DNA of 64,000 nt from Balanoglossus misakiensis. Its lineage: Eukaryota; Hemichordata. The notes under the pieces were generated by a model that was not told the origin of the DNA, did no database searches, and saw only the letters and a list, made by a program, of their open reading frames with translations. Shown here in pieces: positions 26,901 to 39,200 of the stretch. Position numbers and translations under genes: made by a program. The DNA lies in contig CM082594.2 in the NCBI GenBank assembly GCA_040954595.2, forward strand, positions 7,130,001-7,194,000. The letters are read 5' to 3'. Position 1 is the first letter of the stretch; each line of letters starts with the position of its first letter.

Positions 26901-28793
26901 CTGTACAGGTAGTTGCAACAACTGAAATGATGATTGACACAGCAACAAACTACTTGTGTTCTTCAATCTTATTGTCAACTTTCAAAATGTATACTGCTAT
27001 GGGACGGTGCCGTCTGTCCAATCTAGAGGCACTTTACCACCAAGGCTGTGGCTTAATCTCAGATTGATTAGCCCTGGTGGTTTATTTCACCAGAGGTCAT
27101 CATCATTCATGCATTTGTTTGTTCTCCAAACTTTACAGTTGCTTTTATGCACGGGCATACCACCTAGAGCAGGGCTAAAGCTCTTCTGTGCCTATTCGCT
27201 TGGCAGAGTACAATGTACCAGCTTTTCTCAGTGTACTCAAGTCCTAGAGTCCTAGAGCATTTACCACAGCACTCAATTACAAAGAAGCTATCTTTTTACC
27301 TGATAATATTTTGGTCGTTCTACTGACTGAAACATGTCAAATTGGTGGTTTTACAGCTGTACTCTTTGTTGCCATGGAAACATAACATTGAAATTTGAGA
27401 AAATAATTTCTGGTACGCATCAAAAATTATGATGTCTATTAAAGAGCATGTTTTTTACCATAGCTATGATATGTCAATAATGTTAGCAGTGTATCAAAAG
27501 AAGTGACTTTGTCCTTCTATAAATAAAGTTTCTTGGTCCAACAGCCTCCATCAGAGTATATGAACTTCAGCCTGAGAGGTTGATTAGGCTAAAAGTCTTT
27601 TGACAAACAAGAAAGGTGCCAAGTGGGGCACTTACTTTGCTTGGTACAAGGATGAAAGCCAAACCACGCTCGCTAGGTAAATACTCCAAGAGGACCATTC
27701 AACTTTTTGAAGTAATGGATCAAAGCTGCCGATCGAGTATATATTGATGCATTTAAATTAAACTTCAGAGTCACAAACAAAACCCCGAGTTATTACATAT
27801 TCAATGAGAAACAGCAGTAACCTGTTTTGTTTTTCCACAGTGTTTGGCATTGTTTGTTTGATTGAGTTATTATGTTACATTCATGATAGTTTCTGGAACA
27901 ATGATAAAATGGCATGTCCACGCAAGCATTTGGCAGGTATAACAGCAAACAGGTATAATTAAACAATGCATATATTGTTCAATCCGCCATATATATTCCA
28001 GATGTCGCATTCAGTGTTTTTGGCCAAAAGTGACTCGTCCACTACGCGATCCTGGTTGCAGTTCTGGCTCTTCCCCATTTTCTGTTTCGTACAAGCGTTC
28101 TGCTACGTTCTTTTTACTATAAAGGAGTGATCGTGACAATTCATCAGTGCATCTTTTTTATGCATCTATACACGGTGGCCAATAGCAGTTCGTAATCTAC
28201 GTGAATTACCAGTGACATACATATAAGCTGCCCTATGTAATGAGACATGCGTGCGTTTCAGTAGGCGGCTAACTTTTTAATCGTACTGCCAAGAGTATAA
28301 ACTGTTTTATATTTGTGTGTCTCACAGCAAATCTGACATTTCCTGTGCTATTTAACTTGTCCGATAATTTACAACCCTTTTGTCCGACCTTCAGTATTTC
28401 CCCCTTCAAACTGCTTACGTAAGTGGTAATCTTTACTGCCAGCCAGGGCATTCAAACCGTGTAATTTATTTTATTGCGATATATTGGATTGTGCTGGCCA
28501 TGCTTTTATGATCGTTAAATCGCCGCTTCGTCGCGCCTTGGCAGGATGCTGATAAATCGTAGTTTTTTTTCTCCACGACACACTTCCAGAGAACTTCAGA
28601 CTATGGTATTTGGCTTGGTCTGAGGTACCAGGGTGTAGTTGTCTAGGTTTAAATGGTCGCCTGAACTTGAAGGCATGGCCAATTTGTGGTCGAGCGACCG
28701 TACAGACGGTGAAACTAAAGTATTTTCCCCCAAAGTTGACTAGCCGGGATGATTGTTTTCCAAGGGTCACGTCAGAGCGCTCGCGATGCAGCA

Positions 28794-28806
28794 GTTGCCA
28801 GGCAAC
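28794..28806. promoter_or_regulatory. Candidate RFX X-box
   Basis: GTTGCCAGGCAAC is a perfect inverted RFX half-site pair, about 22 bases from a GGTCACGTCAG CRE-like sequence in a locally CpG-richer stretch. Similar but less perfect X-boxes lie at 27368 and 57048. Confidence 0.3.
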
Positions 28807-29299
28807 CGTATCTGCGGATGACCATTAGGGTATCGCACTGATAGGGAAATATGGTTGCGCGCACATCCATCAGAACAAGACTGCGTTTAAAGTTTATGAC
28901 CAGGGCCTCTAGAGGCAGCGGCCACGAAGTGTGTATATTAAAACGAGTGTCATATACGTGTAGCACAGTGACGAAAAGCAAGGTATTGACCAATAGTTTG
29001 GAAAATTGACGGACACCCGCTATGTCAAACAGTGGGAGGAGTTTAAGCCATATGTTAGTGCTATGATTGTATGATATATAAACAAAGACGGCGCGCCACC
29101 ACAGTACATTGGCTGTACATTGGTTAATCGAGTCGGGCCCAAAGACAAATGACATGTAGACCAGACTTCTAAACCCTGCAACGCCACCCAGCGGACCGCA
29201 GTGGACTTCAAAAACCAAACCCCAGTTAACCTACTTAACTTGTGTGCGTCAGTTGTCAAGTGCTGTTCATATCACGTTGTATATTTCACCTCAGATCGC

Positions 29300-30161
29300 G
29301 TTCGGGTGCGCAGTGCAAAGTGATTACGCTGGAAGATTTGCTTTTTAGGGACAAATTACCTGTGTGCTAAGGTTTTATTTGCAATTTATTTTGGTGGTGA
29401 CTTAAAACTGTATCGCACTTGGGAATCGATCTACTCTGATCCTGGGCAGGACCAACGCAGTCAGCGCCAGACAGGTTAATGTGACAGACAGTTGACAGGC
29501 GACCGGCGGGCACGGTGAAGTTTTTTCCCCGGCGCTCATCGACGCGGAAGTGATCGACACTTCTCCGCAGAGCAGCGACTGGTTGAACGCTGGGACGTGT
29601 GGAGGAGGACCGGGAAATGTTTCACCTCCGGCGAAGTTCCAAATGCTCATTACGGCGAAACTGTCCGGGACTTGCAACACTGTGTCTAACAACCCAGAGC
29701 GACCGTGATTGGCCGAGACTGCCGGGCCATTGAAATTACCATACACACGTAAAGTGAGGGTGTTGTACTTGTTGCCAATTAGATAGTTTCCAACTTGATG
29801 GAGCTCGGACGCGTGGAGCGGAACTAAACACCGGCAGACGTGTGTCTAGTACAACGGGATTGGGAGATTCCAGCCCGCAGTTTTGTTAGCGTTGTCCGTG
29901 GCCACAGTGAAATATATCGCCATCCTCAGTATAGTACTCACCAAGGATCTGGACGCTTGACTTCGACCCGACCACTGACTGAGCCGTAGCAGACTCTTTT
30001 TTTCTTCTCGCACATGCATGTGTGCGATACTGTTTTGTTTTGTGTTTGCTCTATTCTTTACGATCTGGTGGGATCTATTCTATGACAAGTCGTCAAGTAG
30101 GACAGCAAACAAAACTGAAATAATGTTCTCAGCCGTCAGTATTCGTGGTTCCTCCTTCAGC
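29300..30161 (+). promoter_or_regulatory. Probable promoter and 5' UTR of the ADAMTS16/18-like gene
   Basis: The sequence immediately upstream of the signal-peptide exon is visibly richer in G+C and in CpG (especially 29440-29990) than the flanking DNA, as often seen around animal transcription starts. I see no clear TATA box, so a dispersed start is possible. In-frame upstream ATGs at 30018 and 30123 could extend the protein; the out-of-frame ATG at 30014 could act as an upstream ORF start. The transcription start itself cannot be placed from sequence. Confidence 0.4.
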
Positions 30162-30224
30162 ATGGTGCAGACCGTGTTGGTGACGATACTGGTGCTACTT
30201 GCACTGTCGGATACACCGGCCCAG
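30162..30224 (+). CDS. ADAMTS16/18: ADAMTS16/18-like exon 1: start codon and signal peptide
   Basis: The exon encodes 21 residues beginning [16 protein letters not shown], a classic hydrophobic signal-peptide core, followed by DTPAQ; T-P-A is a plausible signal-peptidase site. I chose the ATG at 30162 because it has the best start context (A at -3, G at +4). In-frame ATGs also exist at 30123 and 30018; the longer form adds 48 residues with a second hydrophobic stretch near its N-terminus. The exon must end in phase 0 to read into the next one. The only suitable donor is CAG followed by GCACGT at 30225, a GC-type donor. The ordinary GT donors nearby give a stop or the wrong frame. The exon boundary is inference; the signal peptide is visible. 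Confidence 0.65.
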
Positions 30225-33200
30225 GCACGTTTAAATAAGTTGCTGTCAATTTTGTTTGATTTTTGATTTTTTTCTGAGTTTCATTCACCTGGTTTAGGGC
30301 TCTTCATCCCCATTAATATTTACGCGAAAATTATTGTCCTTGCCACCCCATCATAGAATAGTTAAGTTTCTCCTCAAACCGTTATTTTTAGTGTCTTGCT
30401 TTTTTCTTGTGTGGTGAGGTGTGTGTCTCTATATCATGGACGCACATTGAGTTCACTGATGCTCGGCAGACGATAAAATGATGCTAATCACATTTAATTA
30501 AGATCAGATTTTATCTACAGGAGAAAAACGAGTCCTTTCAAAGCAACATTTTTAGCTCTATCGACTGCGTTCGTTTTTATCGTTTTTTCCCAGTTATATA
30601 AGTTGTAAAACTTTTTTCTGTTACAGGGATTCACGTTGAGCGGAGGTCAAGCGCTGTCTGCCCCTGCCAGTGGAACCGGCAAACCAGCAGGTAGGGAATA
30701 TACTTTTCTTCATCGTATTTCGTTGGCATTTTGCCATCAAGTTTACTGTGCAAAGATGCTCGTTGAGCGCAGATTCTACCGGTGACACGTGTGTACGTGT
30801 GTTCAACTTAGTGTATTTTTATAGGTTGGCTATATATGCAGGTATGATCAGTGGTGATTTATTTCGTTATGTTGAACTTCAGTCAGAGTAGAAGTGAACT
30901 TGAAGTTCACTGAGCGCGGCCGTTTTATCCAAGGCAGCATATTCCAGTACAAAGATCCGAGCCAATTTTCCAGGCAACTGAATTTGACCACTTCGTGAAA
31001 TTAAAGAGAAAAATATGGTTGGCGGCGGTTTCGTTTGATGATATCTCCGGGTTGTTTATTTCACCCGTCCCCTGCAACCGCAAAATAAAGTGTAGCAAAG
31101 TTTCTAACACGTTACCAGGTGGCTTGGAAACACCCGGAAAGCAAAACCAATAATTACACCAGTTAGCATTAATGGTGCGTCTCGCACGTACCCCGTGGAA
31201 ATGCAAATCCGCGCAGAGCGTCAAACATCACCACTGTGTCCCTTTCACAGATAAATGTCCGGCCCCACGCATGCTTTGTTTTCCGCAATTAATTGCATGC
31301 TCAGAAACAATGTTTCTGTATCGCTGTCTGTAAACACCGTCTCTTTTAACGTATTCCAAGGCAGCAGTTGTAGCCACACAAACGCACCTGTTGTTTGCCC
31401 AGAAACTTTTTAGCTCACCATGGAAAAAGAGTAAGAAGCTCTATTTACTTAGATTTCCAATTGGATTGGGGGAATCATGCTACCCTCTTGTGCCTACCTT
31501 TCCGAAAGCTAAAGATAAATATTTAACTTGGAACATTGTGCTAATTAAGAAAATAATGCTTTATGATACAAATTAACCTGTTCTCATCAAAGGGAATCCG
31601 ACTTCACCCGTTTACTGAGTTTGTTTTAGTTTGCAGTGATTAGACTTGGGCAGACAAAACATGTTGTCCCTTGAATATGCCTGGTTGTGGAATATATCTT
31701 ACCAACGTCATCAACTGTGGCCCCTGCAGGTGTATCATTTGTACACACTGGTATCCTGGCCACCAGTTGTGCTGTTACACCTGCAATGGAGTGTGTGTGT
31801 GTGTGCGTGATTCTGCATTGCTGGTATCAAAAAGTCGCAAATGAGCTAAAAGTGTACATTAGAAAGTCCCATAGGAACCACAACTGGTAATTGCCAAAGT
31901 TATTCTTTCTATAAAATGCCACATAAACTCATTTCTTTGAAATAAAATATGAAATAAATGTGCCTGAAGTGATGTTATTGCTTGTTACCGGGGAAACCAA
32001 GAAAAGGGAGATTTTCTTGTCCTCCCTATGAAGGCCATCGATTAATATCCCGTTTAATATAAACATCTAAAGGGCACAAGATTGGGATATTTACTTATTT
32101 TTTGGCAGGTTCAAAGACTGAGATGTGTATTGGCAGGTTTCCTCTGATGTATGGCTGACAATAATCATTCCAAATACTTTTAACTGGCCTTCCACCCCCA
32201 GTTCCTTCTTTAGAGGTCCAACCTTACCATAGAAAACAATGGGTCTGGACCGAACCATGGTGGTGAAAGGGTTAAAGAGGGACTTTGAGGATGTCAAACT
32301 TTTGAGTGAATCTTATCTTCGCAAGACTGTCAACAGCTGTCTCCTGCAATTCATAAATTAGTATAGCCCAAACTTTCCTTGAGGCTGTCACGAATCGTAA
32401 CCTTGACGATCTGTCATCTTCAGATCCGTGTAAGTCTCTGAAAGACCGGAACGGAGTTGGGGGTAATTTGGGGGACAATAAAAGGGGAGGTGGTGACATT
32501 AGAGTGGTGGTTAGATCAACATGGTGGCAAGGACTTCGGAAATTGGCACTTTCTGGTCCAATTACGATTTTTGACTTTGGATGTGGGACACTCAGCATTG
32601 TCATTCATCCCAGGCATCAGTTGGAATCTGATAAACGACCGTTTGAGCCTTGAAGTCGGTAAATTGAGTCATTTTGCCTCTTTAACTGTCAAGTTGTGAA
32701 AGGCAGACACTGACTTTGACTTCCAAAATAACATCTCAATTACCTTCAGCGTGCCTGCTTTAACAATGACAGTTAAACTGGTATGTGTTTAGGTTAGCCA
32801 AATGACTTGGCAACTTAGCAAAAGCAGCTGAAATTTTTTTTTATTGAAAAATAACCAATAATTTTAATTGCAAGAGTATACATTCATGTCATGAACTTTT
32901 CACGTAAAAAAAATAGGAAGAAAACACTTAACAGGCAAGATAAATAATTTACTGTTTTTTTGCTGCATTTTTTTTTACACTGGACAGCTTATGAAGTTGT
33001 GATACCCCTGCAAGTAGATCACACTGGGAACTACATAACGCACGATCTGACACCACACAGGACTGGGAGAAGTATCGACAACCAACACCCACAGAACCCC
33101 GTCTTTTACAAACTCCGAGCCTACGAGCAGGAGTTCCACTTCGAGCTGCGGCCGAACGACAAACTGTTGGCGCCGGGCTTCAAGATACACAGGCGGTCGT

Positions 33201-36200
33201 CGGGGCAGTCGTACACCAGCACGTTGGACGAGGAGATGGCCGCCTGCCTCTATCACGGTCAGCTCAAGTCCCACGCCGACAGCGCGGTCGCCATCAATAC
33301 CTGCAACGGACTGGTGAGTCTCGTTTAATTCGTCGCGTTCTATTGTTTCAGCCTGAAAAGGAAACCCCCTGGAAGACTCCCCATTTTTTGGGTGTTTTTT
33401 TTCCCGGATCGTTTCATTAGTGAATCAAGGGGGACGGAATCGGACAACGTGTGTCAATCGGGGTCAAGTGAATGAAGTGAGATGGATGCTCTTTGAAGAC
33501 TGTATCGTTTAATTAGGCGCGTTCTTTGTTGGGTGAAGTGCTTTCAAACATGCTAATTGTGATCACTGGTATCAAAAGCAGCAGTGGTCTGGCTGCAGAG
33601 AACAGTGCGTATTAATATCCAGTAACCAGTCACTTCATCGACCTTTGAACCCCGGCTACCACCTATGACTGCAGAGGGGATAGACGTTCTGTATCTTTCT
33701 TGTCCCCAATGAGGTAGTTCTGGTTTCGGGCTTGAGACCTGAGGTGTTATGCGCCCAAGTTTTGCTTTGCCCCAGACTAACAGTCAGTCACCCGACAAAT
33801 GGAGCAGACAATAGAAAAATAAACTATTATTAATTAAATGTACAAATAAGTAGAGGGACATACAACTTGGATAGTAGTTGCGATGACTCGACTTATTCTT
33901 GACTAACATGAGGTGGTTTAGTCCCTGTGAGTTTGATTTACAAACTGAAGTTTGTCCCGTCATGGGATTTTGTTCTGGTCTAGACCTCTGTTAGAATAAT
34001 TGGCATAGTTTCCCACAATGGAGAGTTGATTATGCAGACTGCGACTACGTTCAGTGTAAAAAAGGAAGTCATTGTTTTATTGCATCACAACTCGTAGTGG
34101 TAAATGTACTGTATGCAAGAGTCACGACACGTGTATTCTACAACTAAAATCGAATAACTAGCACATTGACAGCGTTTGCTATGTGAGAGACAATTCGATT
34201 TATATGTGACAAGCCATTTTTGTCTGAGTAATGCTGTGTTCAAAATGATAGCTATACTCAGTATTTGTGTGGATGTAATACAAACTTCAACAGTCAGTTA
34301 TATCCTAGCAAATGCTGACTGTGGGTCATTGTTGCTTGTTGGCAGGTTTCAGTTGTAAGATTGCCCTCATCTTTCAGCTAACTATGAATAAAACTGAAAT
34401 GTCTGAGATGAGTTTACAAATATGTCTGCAACAAGGCGTATCATGACGAGGAACCCAAAAATGTCCTTGTCTGTATTTTGTCTCTAGAAAAGCCTAATAT
34501 AGTAAGCAGTAGTTTTTGTTTTAGATATAGGTATGCAAGACAGCTTGTGCAAGAATCTTGCAATATGCTATATAAATATTCTACTTTGACTAATGACGCA
34601 GGTTCAAAAAGCCAAAAAGTAAAAGGGGCTATAGATAATTCAAACATGTACATGACAATTAAAATGTATATGAACAAGAAGAATGAGCAAGAAAAGTGTC
34701 AGAAATTTCTTTTTCTTGCATTTTCACCCTTCCAAACTTTTATTCAAGGGAGGTTGTTTGAGGACAAATGTGATTACTGTTGTTGTTCTTGTGCATGTTT
34801 TATCTATGGCCCCTTATCTATATGGCAGATTTTTGAGACGTTTTGACTGATTTCTTGGCAAGTCAAGGACGAACTGACAACTCAGATTGATAAAAACTAA
34901 ACTGTTGGTAAACCTTGCACTCTGCATGGACCCCTCTGCCAAGCAGCTGTTACATCACTCAGAAAAGAGTAATTTGCTTGCGGCAATATTGCTTCCAGCA
35001 CCGGAACTGAAAACTCCTTCATTGCTGTATTGTCAAAAACCACGTCATCGTCAGCGGAGTCTGGTGTTGCCCTGTTAAAAAATGGACATGTGTGAAAACT
35101 GTTGATATTCGCAAATTGCGCATTAGAGACTTGTTACTGTTTAAATCATACAACACCGACTGATTTGCTTGTCATTATAGCATTATCAAATTGTCACATA
35201 TGCAGTCTTTGCTCATAGCTGTAACATAGAATGTTCATATAAAAGGTTAAAAAATAAGACAATGATGCCCAATGGTCCAAAGTCAAAGGTCATCCCCGCG
35301 AGATCTTAATGCTGGAGTATCCGTAAGAATATACACAAACAAGGTTACAGTTTTATGTTAAGGTATACAAGTTAATTCACGTCTTTGCTTTGTTTTGATC
35401 AGACAAAGTTAATCATGACAACAAGGGATGAGAATTTTAAGTCAAATCTAAACAACATATTACCTCCCTGTCATTGTCTTGAACTCGAAAACAAGTGTAA
35501 TTTTTATCAGCATACTTGAAACGAAAGGCAGTTGCTAGCCAACCAACAGTGCTCTGATTACAGTTTAGGCTCCCAACACTTGACATACCCACGTTCAGAA
35601 GAGGGACGAAGAATTTCCTACGATAAATACGGAGCCATGCAGCTACATTACATGGCGTACTGAAGCGTGGAGGCCAATCGCGACCTTTGTTCTGTGTATC
35701 TGTGAAGGAATTTAATTGAGAACGGTTCATATGAGGCTGCCATGCACAATATTTACGCATAATTTTTTATTTTACGTTCGTATTTAGCGTAATGTTATGA
35801 GAGAATAGCACTCAGGGAACCCTAGTTGGTGCAAGGGTTTGAGCAATGACTTGACATAATTTTTTTTACAGTGGGTTAGTGTTCTGTTCACTTTGCAAAT
35901 ATTCTGAGAGAATTGCAAAAGTCAGCACGATAACAAGACCCTCTTACACCCTCGTTTTAGAGCCAGATTTTATGGTTTCGCCTGGACAATGCGACATAAA
36001 AGAAAAACAAGTATTCACTGTAGCTTTTTATGAGAGAATAATTCCAAACTGTCTGTGTCGGAGGCGTCTACAACTAATTATTACAAATTCCCTCCATATG
36101 AACATTGCCCCAGCTCAAAGATCATGCTTATTGTTAAACTGTGACATGTAATGGGTCTGGTGGTCCGGACTACAAAAGTATGCTGTACCCCGACACCAGT

Positions 36201-39200
36201 TATGATTCACGAATGCTGTTATTACATGCAGGGTTTGTATGGTTTGGAAAAATCCCTGAATTTGAACCAATCCTGAAAATTTAAATCCCTGAGTCCTGGA
36301 AAAAAGTCAGGAAAATTTATTTGACCAATTGCTGTTGTCATGAAATAGAGTCAAACATCATGTGAAATCTCTCCCGGAAAATTTGAAAGTTTTTTTATGG
36401 AATGAAGAAAGTTGGCCACACAGAACAAGTCACCCACTCCTTTGAAGTTTAAATCAACATTTGCTTTACTCTTGTTTCAAAGTAACATTCATTGCTTGGT
36501 TTCAAAAGACTGTTGATATATGCTTACATGGAGAACACCATGACTATGTTTACTTTAGCATTGGAGTGCTGGTTCTGCCCCCTTCCCATTCCTCTATTGC
36601 TGTGCAGATTATCAAAGACTCGGCTTCATGCAAATTGGCAGAACAATAGCAAGGGGGAAGAAAAGTCTTTTTTTAACCAGTCTTCATAGACATGGACAAG
36701 TCGTTAAAGATAGTGATCTCGGGCGATCAGAAATCAATGAACTTCACAACTGTTTGACCATTTTCCATTTAGACACTGATTAAAACAATTTGCATTTTAG
36801 TTCAGCCAAACCAATTATCACCCACCTGTAATTTGCCCCAGTTTACCACGATGACCAACAAGCTTGTTTTATTTTCACACCGTTTTGTGGTGACACCTAC
36901 TCTCTGCCATCAAGCCAATTCACAGGTAATTATCTGCACACAACAATGTCTGAGTGAAGCCATTGTATCATTCTGATGTAGTTTTCCCATGAAAATTTTT
37001 GTACACAAATCCAGCATTCCTGAGCAGTACTAATATAATATTACATGTAGACTCAGCCTACAATATCTTGATCACCAGATTTACCAGTGGAATATTAAAT
37101 TTTCATCAAAAATTTATTTTACCACTTTTGGAGAACATCTTCTGAAAAAAAATCTTCAACTACACTTAAAAGTGCAAGGTAAAGTGACTAAGGACATTTC
37201 TCTCTTAATACGTATGATTGCATTGACCTACATGTAATCTCAGCTTTGGGGGGAAATTTCTTGCGGTGACTGAAACAGCCTTAATATAACTGTAAGGCAT
37301 CAGCACTCTGTCCTTCTCTGGGCTTTCAGGTCTCTGGCAAGGCATCGCACCGGAACCATCTTTGAAGTTTCATGTTTCAGAAGGTTATTAGAGGGAGCGC
37401 GATGATTAATGAATGATGACCTCACCTACGCTCAACAAACCGAACTTTGTACGATCAGAAACTGCATGTGCATGATCCACTGTGGACGTGAATCGAAAAG
37501 TTTGTCAGGTGCCCGGGAATGGTACAATAATCAGAAACAGTCTTTTTCTGCTCTGTCTCTTGACAGATGTAATACTCCCTTTGCGTCACGGACACCGCAG
37601 ACATAAATTGTTGAATTTCGTACCACATAGTCTAGTCTTGCTCCAAATATATGTGTACAGAAACATGCAGTCGCTTTGCTTGGCGGCGCGTCGTACGCAG
37701 TATGAAAGTTCCATTCCTTATCGACAGGCACAGCGACTGCCATAGAGTCGATACAAAGTCTAGAATCACTAATCTGGCGTTCAAACAAAGCCTTGCTTTT
37801 GCTGTCATCTTGCTGAATTCTAGACTGGTTTTTGAAATCCCAAAAGATGAAAATCACTAGTTTGAAAATACAGTGCATCTAATCCCAAAGCTGTGACTTC
37901 AGCCAATTGCAGGCTCTCATAGCTGTTAATATCCGAGCTGTCATGGGTCTTTGCTTAAGTCACGCTTTTGATAAGCCATGATTTACGCAGTTGACCCCAG
38001 TACCAGCAATTATACTGGGCCCACTGTGCAATTATGGCTGGTAGTTTCAGCAGAGGGAGATTGCAGAGTAGTGTGTGCTTTGTGAATGACTTTGTGTGAT
38101 GGGGAGAATGCCCATACACTTGCTGTCAATGTTGCTGTCAGTGCGAATCGGTTTAAGATAGATGTTTGTTTGGGTTGATCAACAATACTGTCAATGTTAC
38201 AATTACATATAAAAGAGGAGATTTAGGGGAGGACGTGTCTATGATGTCAGTGTTGGACAATTCAGGTTTCCATGGAGGTCACGTACTGAGTCAGTCGCTG
38301 TTGATAAGATACAAAAAAAATGAAAAAAGTGAGGTCATGGCATTCCGTGTGGAAGAGTGAGTTCTTGTGTAGGTCTTGGGAAGTCAAAGACGATGTCATT
38401 GCCATTGGCAAGGCAAGACTCGACCGTGAGTTGTCCGGAGTTTGAGAGGTTATCCGGCAGCCGGAACGGATGACAAGTGGTGCAGGGATTGGATCAGGAA
38501 ATATGCCTCACGGAATATTCAGAAGGTTGATGGGGAGGGTCAGTGTCCAGTGGGAATAATGTCTTCACTTTCACTGTGATGGAAGTTTTGCACTTGCCCC
38601 TTAGCTGTTCTGCCAGAATGAGCTTTTATTGCACATTGTGGAAGAAGTTTAGCCACGAATAGTGGCCACGAATAGTTTTATCTGCATCAATGCAGTTTAG
38701 AGGACTTTATTAAACAGTCAGATTTCCCAATGGAAAATATATATGTAACATTGGAAATTCTGTTGACATATCTTTTCCATATCGCTTTGATTATAGCTCT
38801 CACACCAAGCATGATTTTAGTGTTTCTGTTGCTTCTGTATCAGTTCTTGGCTCTTCTTCAGAATCTCCTGGAATCCCTTCCCGCTAATCTAACCACTTGG
38901 AGCATATTGTCAGTCCTTATTCCATTGACTCTGCTAATCTCGAATTGGTTAATTAGCTTCAAACATTTTCTCAGACTTAATTTCTCTTACTGGCACGCTG
39001 TCAGCTACAGGAGGCTAAAGGAATCCGATCCCAACCCTTCCTGATACCCAGACTGACGCTTTTCGTGAATCAAACCCATATTGGCCAGAAGTGGTGTTTG
39101 TCCATCTGTCTTGCCGATCTTAATCACAGTGATTATGCCGGCATCCTTTTGATAATGGTCCTCTGTTCTGCAAGGCTAATGCCTGCACATCATTCTCCGA

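Larger units (their letters stand above)
18219..29299. other. Non-coding stretch (intergenic, or intron if the 5739 exon is real)
   Basis: No exon is recognised. It includes a 20-base tandem repeat (23427-23486), a degenerate MITE copy (23848-23910), GC-richer islands near 20.44-20.58 kb and 28.5-29.2 kb, and a perfect RFX-type X-box at 28794. The islands could be promoters or enhancers but carry no transcript evidence. Confidence 0.55.

Noticed and set aside
28772-29218. 148-codon minus-strand open frame
   Set aside because: It lies in a GC-richer patch where stops are rarer, shows no domain and has no convincing splice sites.
29402-29746. 114-codon minus-strand open frame
   Set aside because: It is antisense to the CpG-rich ADAMTS promoter region and has no recognisable content; likely compositional.
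32975-33274. Minus-strand frame opposite ADAMTS exon 3
   Set aside because: It is the antisense shadow of a well-supported exon.
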